DNA of 7,933 nt from an uncultured Actinoplanes sp. (GTDB lineage: Bacteria; Actinomycetota; Actinomycetes; Mycobacteriales; Micromonosporaceae). The notes under the pieces were generated by a model. The model was not told where the DNA came from, searched no databases, and worked only from the letters and a program-made list of their open reading frames with translations. Position numbers and translations under genes: made by a program. Below are positions 5,940 through 7,933 of this stretch, piece after piece; position 1 is the stretch's first letter; each line of letters opens with the position of its first letter. The DNA is taken from positions 1 through 7,933 of the forward strand of contig CAKUMG010000230.1 in NCBI GenBank assembly GCA_934667465.1, given 5' to 3'.

Positions 5940-5991
5940 CGTACGCAAACCGCGATCCGTTCTTCGGGTCGGCGCGCGTACGACCTTCTTT
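5940..5991 (+). terminator. Candidate attenuator (intrinsic terminator) hairpin
   Basis: Outer stem: CGTACGC (5940-5946) pairs with GCGTACG (5976-5982), seven perfect pairs. Inner stem: CGATCCG (5953-5959) pairs with CGGGTCG (5965-5971), seven pairs including one G-U, closed by the loop TTCTT. The two stems are separated by a small internal loop. The hairpin is followed directly by ACCTTCTTT (5983-5991), an unusually T-rich stretch for this DNA. It lies between the leader peptide and the sulfurtransferase start, where an attenuator belongs. An antiterminator partner that would disrupt this stem is not obvious. Confidence 0.55.
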
Positions 5992-6038
5992 CACGCGTGC
6001 CGACTCACCATCTCTCACCTGACCAAGGGAGTACTCCG

Positions 6039-6887
6039 ATGAGTCGCGACTCCGCACTCGTCTCTGCCGACTGGGCCGAGAAGAACCTCGACACCCCCGG
6101 GATCGTCTTCGTCGAGGTCGACGAGGACACCACCGCCTACGACGGCGGCCACATCCCCGGCGCCGTCAAGATCGACTGGAAGACCGACCTGCAGGACCCG
6201 GTCCGCCGCGACTTCGTGAACCAGGAGCAGTTCGGCGCGCTGCTGTCCGAGAAGGGCATCAGCAACGACGACACCGTCGTGCTCTACGGCGGCAACAACA
6301 ACTGGTTCGCCGCGTACGCGTACTGGTACTTCAAGCTGTACGGCCACGGCGACGTCAAGCTGCTCGACGGTGGCCGCAAGAAGTGGGAGCTCGACGCCCG
6401 CACGTACACCAAGGACGTCCCCACGCGCACCAAGACGGCGTACGTCGCCAAGGAGCCGGACCTCACCATCCGCGCGTTCCGCGACGAGGTCGTCCAGGCC
6501 ATCGGCGTGAAGAACCTCGTCGACGTGCGCAGCCCCGACGAGTTCGCCGGCCGCCTGCTCGCCCCGGCGCACCTGCCGCAGGAGCAGTCGCAGCGCGGCG
6601 GCCACATCCCCACGGCGATCAGCGTGCCGTGGAGCAAGGCCGCCAACGAGGACGGCACGTTCAAGTCCGACGAGGACCTGAAGAAGATCTACGGCGACGC
6701 CGGGCTCGACGGCAGCAAGGACACCATCGCCTACTGCCGCATCGGCGAGCGCTCCTCGCACAGCTGGTTCGTGCTCAAGGAACTGCTCGGCCACGAGAAC
6801 GTCAAGAACTACGACGGCTCCTGGACCGAGTACGGCTCGCTCATCGGCGTCCCGATCGCCCTGGGCGACGAGCCCGGGAAGGCGTGA
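6039..6887 (+). CDS. cysA2: Thiosulfate sulfurtransferase, CysA2/CysA3 type (rhodanese)
   Basis: This 282-residue two-domain rhodanese transfers the sulfane sulfur of thiosulfate (or a persulfide donor) to cyanide or a physiological thiol acceptor in the cytoplasm. The first domain (about 5-125) contains the rhodanese segment YDGGHIPGA (34-42) but no catalytic Cys. The second (about 140-275) has VDVRSPDEF (161-169), GGHIPTA (187-193) and the active-site loop YCRIGERSSHSW (232-243), with Cys233 as persulfide carrier. Cys233 is the only Cys in the protein. CRIGERS and the C-terminal NYDGSWTEYGSL match mycobacterial CysA2/CysA3 closely. The start is ATG 6039, with AAGGGAG at 6025-6031, seven bases upstream. 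The in-frame GTG at 5997 has no such site and lies in the leader. Expression is likely controlled by the Cys-rich leader and attenuator upstream. sseC follows six bases later. Confidence 0.95.
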   Translation: MSRDSALVSADWAEKNLDTPGIVFVEVDEDTTAYDGGHIPGAVKIDWKTDLQDPVRRDFVNQEQFGALLSEKGISNDDTVVLYGGNNNWFAAYAYWYFKLYGHGDVKLLDGGRKKWELDARTYTKDVPTRTKTAYVAKEPDLTIRAFRDEVVQAIGVKNLVDVRSPDEFAGRLLAPAHLPQEQSQRGGHIPTAISVPWSKAANEDGTFKSDEDLKKIYGDAGLDGSKDTIAYCRIGERSSHSWFVLKELLGHENVKNYDGSWTEYGSLIGVPIALGDEPGKA

Positions 6888-6892
6888 CCACG

Positions 6893-7225
6893 ATGACCAC
6901 TCCCTCGAACATCGCGGACGGCTGCGCCGCACCGGACCAGTCGGCTCCCATCCCGGCCGGTGTGGACCTCGAGAAGGAAACGGTCATCACGGGCATCGTG
7001 ACCGACGCCGAGGGCCAGGCGGTGGGCGGCGCGTACGTCCGCCTCCTCGACTCCTCCGGCGAGTTCACGGCCGAGGTGGTCACTTCCCCGGAGGGCGTGT
7101 TCCGCTTCTTCGCGGCGCCCGGATCCTGGACGCTGCGTGCCCTCTCCCGGCACGGCAACGGCGACCTCACCCTCGACGCCACCCGTGGCATTAACGAGGC
7201 CGGCCTCAGCGTCGCCACCGCCTGA
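6893..7225 (+). CDS. sseC: SseC-like DUF1416 protein
   Basis: This 110-residue protein belongs to DUF1416 (mycobacterial SseC, about 100 residues), which accompanies CysA-type sulfurtransferases and whose biochemical role is not established. The N-terminus carries the conserved GCAAP with its only Cys at position 11, then EKETVITGIVTD (28-39), GAYVRLLDSSGEFTAEVVTS (46-65) and FRFFAAPGSWTLRALS (70-85). This is a beta-sandwich-like pattern similar to carboxypeptidase-regulatory folds, and the product is presumably cytoplasmic. The start ATG 6893 has GGGAAGG ten bases upstream. GTG 6884, overlapping the sulfurtransferase stop as GTGA, is in frame and is an alternative. The tight spacing shows co-transcription with cysA2. 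A role as partner or acceptor in sulfur transfer is inference from constant linkage. Confidence 0.93.
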   Translation: MTTPSNIADGCAAPDQSAPIPAGVDLEKETVITGIVTDAEGQAVGGAYVRLLDSSGEFTAEVVTSPEGVFRFFAAPGSWTLRALSRHGNGDLTLDATRGINEAGLSVATA

Positions 7226-7251
7226 CCCTTTCCACGCCCACGCTCTGCCAC

Positions 7252-7281
7252 GCGGCGGGACCCCCTCGGGGGCCCCGCCGC
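7252..7281 (+). terminator. Strong terminator hairpin ending the sulfur operon
   Basis: GCGGCGGG (7252-7259) pairs with CCCGCCGC (7274-7281). After one A-C mismatch, CCCC (7261-7264) pairs with GGGG (7269-7272) around the loop CTCG, giving about twelve pairs. The stem begins 26 bases after the sseC stop and is followed by CTTCGCGTTG, without a proper T tract. Stability and position support termination of the cysA2-sseC transcript. Confidence 0.75.
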
Positions 7282-7329
7282 TTCGCGTTGTCCACAGGAT
7301 CGAGATATCCACAGGCCGCCCGAAAGGGG

Positions 7330-7358
7330 GAGACATCGAAGCTAGACGTGAGTAAGGT
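7330..7358 (+). promoter_or_regulatory. Candidate promoter of the toxin-antitoxin pair
   Basis: GAGACA (7330-7335) as -35, a 17-base spacer and TAAGGT (7353-7358) as -10 form a reasonable SigA-type promoter. It would start transcription near the ATG at 7365. A second -10-like TACCTT (7394-7399) lies seven bases before the ATG at 7407 within GGTACCTTTACC, and would give a leaderless antitoxin mRNA, but it lacks a -35. The stretch is less GC-rich than its flanks, as expected for a promoter. Confidence 0.5.
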
Positions 7359-7406
7359 TGCTCCATGACTATCCGCCGGAGTCGAAACCGCGGTACCTTT
7401 ACCGTC

Positions 7407-7640
7407 ATGTCGGTCGAGCGCGAGTCCGTGCCGCTGGGCGGCGAGGCGCTCGCCGCGGCGAAGTCCGCCGCCGCCGCCGCGGGCTTGCCACTCGCGGAGT
7501 GGACAGCCCGGGCAGCCTGGCGGCAGGCGGTCGCCGAGTCGGCGGAGCACAGCCTCGCCGAAGACCTGCGGCACCCGGAGGAGTGGCCCGGGTGGCAGGA
7601 GGATGCGCTGGACCGGATCTTCGATCAGGGCTTGGCGTGA
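7407..7640 (+). CDS. Putative MazE-like antitoxin
   Basis: This is a small 77-residue protein beginning MSVERESVPLGGEAL. It is followed by an Ala-rich helix (12-24), LPLAEWTARAAWRQA (26-40), and an acidic C-terminal half with LAEDLRHPEEWPGW. The layout, a short strand-like N-terminus, two helices resembling a ribbon-helix-helix domain, then a flexible acidic tail, is typical of MazE-type antitoxins that bind DNA and mask the toxin. The gene overlaps the downstream MazF-like gene by four bases (GTGA), which is the main support. ATG 7407 is preferred to the in-frame ATG 7365 because codons before 7407 have many A/T third positions (5 of 13) while those after are almost all G/C. No Shine-Dalgarno sequence precedes either start. 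Family membership is not proven by a conserved motif. Confidence 0.72.
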   Translation: MSVERESVPLGGEALAAAKSAAAAAGLPLAEWTARAAWRQAVAESAEHSLAEDLRHPEEWPGWQEDALDRIFDQGLA

Positions 7641-7933
7641 GGCGTGGCGAGATTTGGACGGCAGTTCGCGCCGGCCGTGAACGGTCGGTGGTCGTCGTCG
7701 GCAATGACGTTGTCAGCGCTTCCCGGGATGCCGTCCTCGTGGTGCCCCTGTCGGAGGTCGTCGGGGCGTCGCTGATCCAGCCGACGCTGGTGGATGTTGC
7801 CGGCCGGCCGGTCGGCGTCGCCTTGACACCACGAGTCGGCGAGGTGACCAAAAGCTGTCTGATCGAGCGGCGTGGCCACCTCGACGAGGCCAGCGCCGAG
7901 CACCTGGACGTGGCGCTGCGGGCGGTGCTGGAC
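7637..7933 (+). CDS. mazF: MazF/PemK-like endoribonuclease toxin (3' end outside window)
   Basis: The first 99 codons of a MazF-family protein are visible, nearly the full usual length of about 105-115. GTG 7637 overlaps the antitoxin stop as GTGA, implying translational coupling. Family features are the N-terminal RRGEIW (2-7), the beta-strand SVVVVGND (17-24) preceded by Arg16, VVPLS (35-39), P-T-L-V near 50, and VGEVTKSCLIERRG, which corresponds to the end-of-core 'D..R.V.K.RL' region. In MazF enzymes a conserved Arg in the first loop and Ser/Thr after the VVPL strand cut single-stranded RNA. Arg14 or Arg16 and Ser39 are the candidates here. The segment after RGEIW is shorter than in typical MazF. 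Codons such as ATT, GCA, GTT and AAA are more frequent than in the neighbours, hinting at acquired DNA. Confidence 0.82.
   Translation, partial: MRRGEIWTAVRAGRERSVVVVGNDVVSASRDAVLVVPLSEVVGASLIQPTLVDVAGRPVGVALTPRVGEVTKSCLIERRGHLDEASAEHLDVALRAVLD

Noticed and set aside
5997..6038. An upstream GTG start for the sulfurtransferase
   Set aside because: There is no ribosome-binding site there and it lies in the attenuator leader. ATG 6039 has AAGGGAG at ideal spacing and matches the family's N-terminus.
6015..6932. A 305-codon minus-strand open frame opposite the sulfurtransferase
   Set aside because: It is an antisense shadow of cysA2, whose rhodanese motifs are unmistakable.
7365..7406. An N-terminal extension of the antitoxin from ATG 7365
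   Set aside because: The 14 codons have poor third-position G/C content and an Arg-rich composition unlike the rest. A leaderless start there remains possible but is less likely than 7407.
1..7933. tRNA, rRNA, CRISPR array, insertion sequence or phage attachment site
   Set aside because: No cloverleaf, regularly spaced identical repeats, transposase motif or flanking terminal repeats were seen on either strand.

Overview
The window is high-GC DNA (almost every third codon position is G or C) from an actinobacterium. It encodes a mycothiol synthase, a GlnR-type orphan regulator and a DUF2993/LmeA-like protein, all actinobacterial families. Several candidate transcripts appear to be leaderless, with a -10 element 7-8 bases before the start codon. 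The protein style suggests a Micromonosporaceae-like genus, but that rank is inference.

Left part, minus strand (1-3526). The end of the window at base 1 probably cuts the start of pstC. It is preceded in transcription order by pstS, the lipoprotein that binds phosphate for the PstSCAB transporter. Upstream of pstS is a clear PHO-box-like array: GTTCAC/GGTCAC units at exact 11-base spacing. A second, more distal GTCA array and an inverted 14-base copy of one unit lie further upstream. Next come mshD (mycothiol synthase) and glnR (nitrogen regulator), organised as a glnR-mshD pair with a 5-base gap.

Middle, plus strand (3853-5747). Divergent from glnR are an unrecognised membrane protein with about nine membrane segments and an acidic N-terminal tail, and an LmeA-like (DUF2993) single-anchor envelope protein.

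Right part, plus strand (5748-7281). This is a sulfur operon: a leaderless 25-residue cysteine-rich leader peptide, RNA hairpins that look like an attenuator, a CysA2-type thiosulfate sulfurtransferase, and an SseC/DUF1416 protein, closed by a strong hairpin. The leader peptide with its downstream structures is the most interesting element. It resembles the cysteine-responsive polycysteine leader ORFs described in mycobacteria, with a candidate intrinsic terminator and a candidate anti-Shine-Dalgarno segment.

Right edge (7330-7933). A MazE-like small protein and a MazF/PemK-like toxin overlap by four bases. The toxin is cut by the window end.

The gene content glnR, mshD, lmeA-like, cysA2, sseC with pst genes beside it parallels the Rv0814c-Rv0820 neighbourhood of Mycobacterium tuberculosis as I recall it. 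The locus therefore looks like a conserved actinobacterial block joining phosphate uptake, nitrogen control, mycothiol synthesis and sulfur transfer. No tRNA, rRNA, CRISPR array or insertion sequence was seen.
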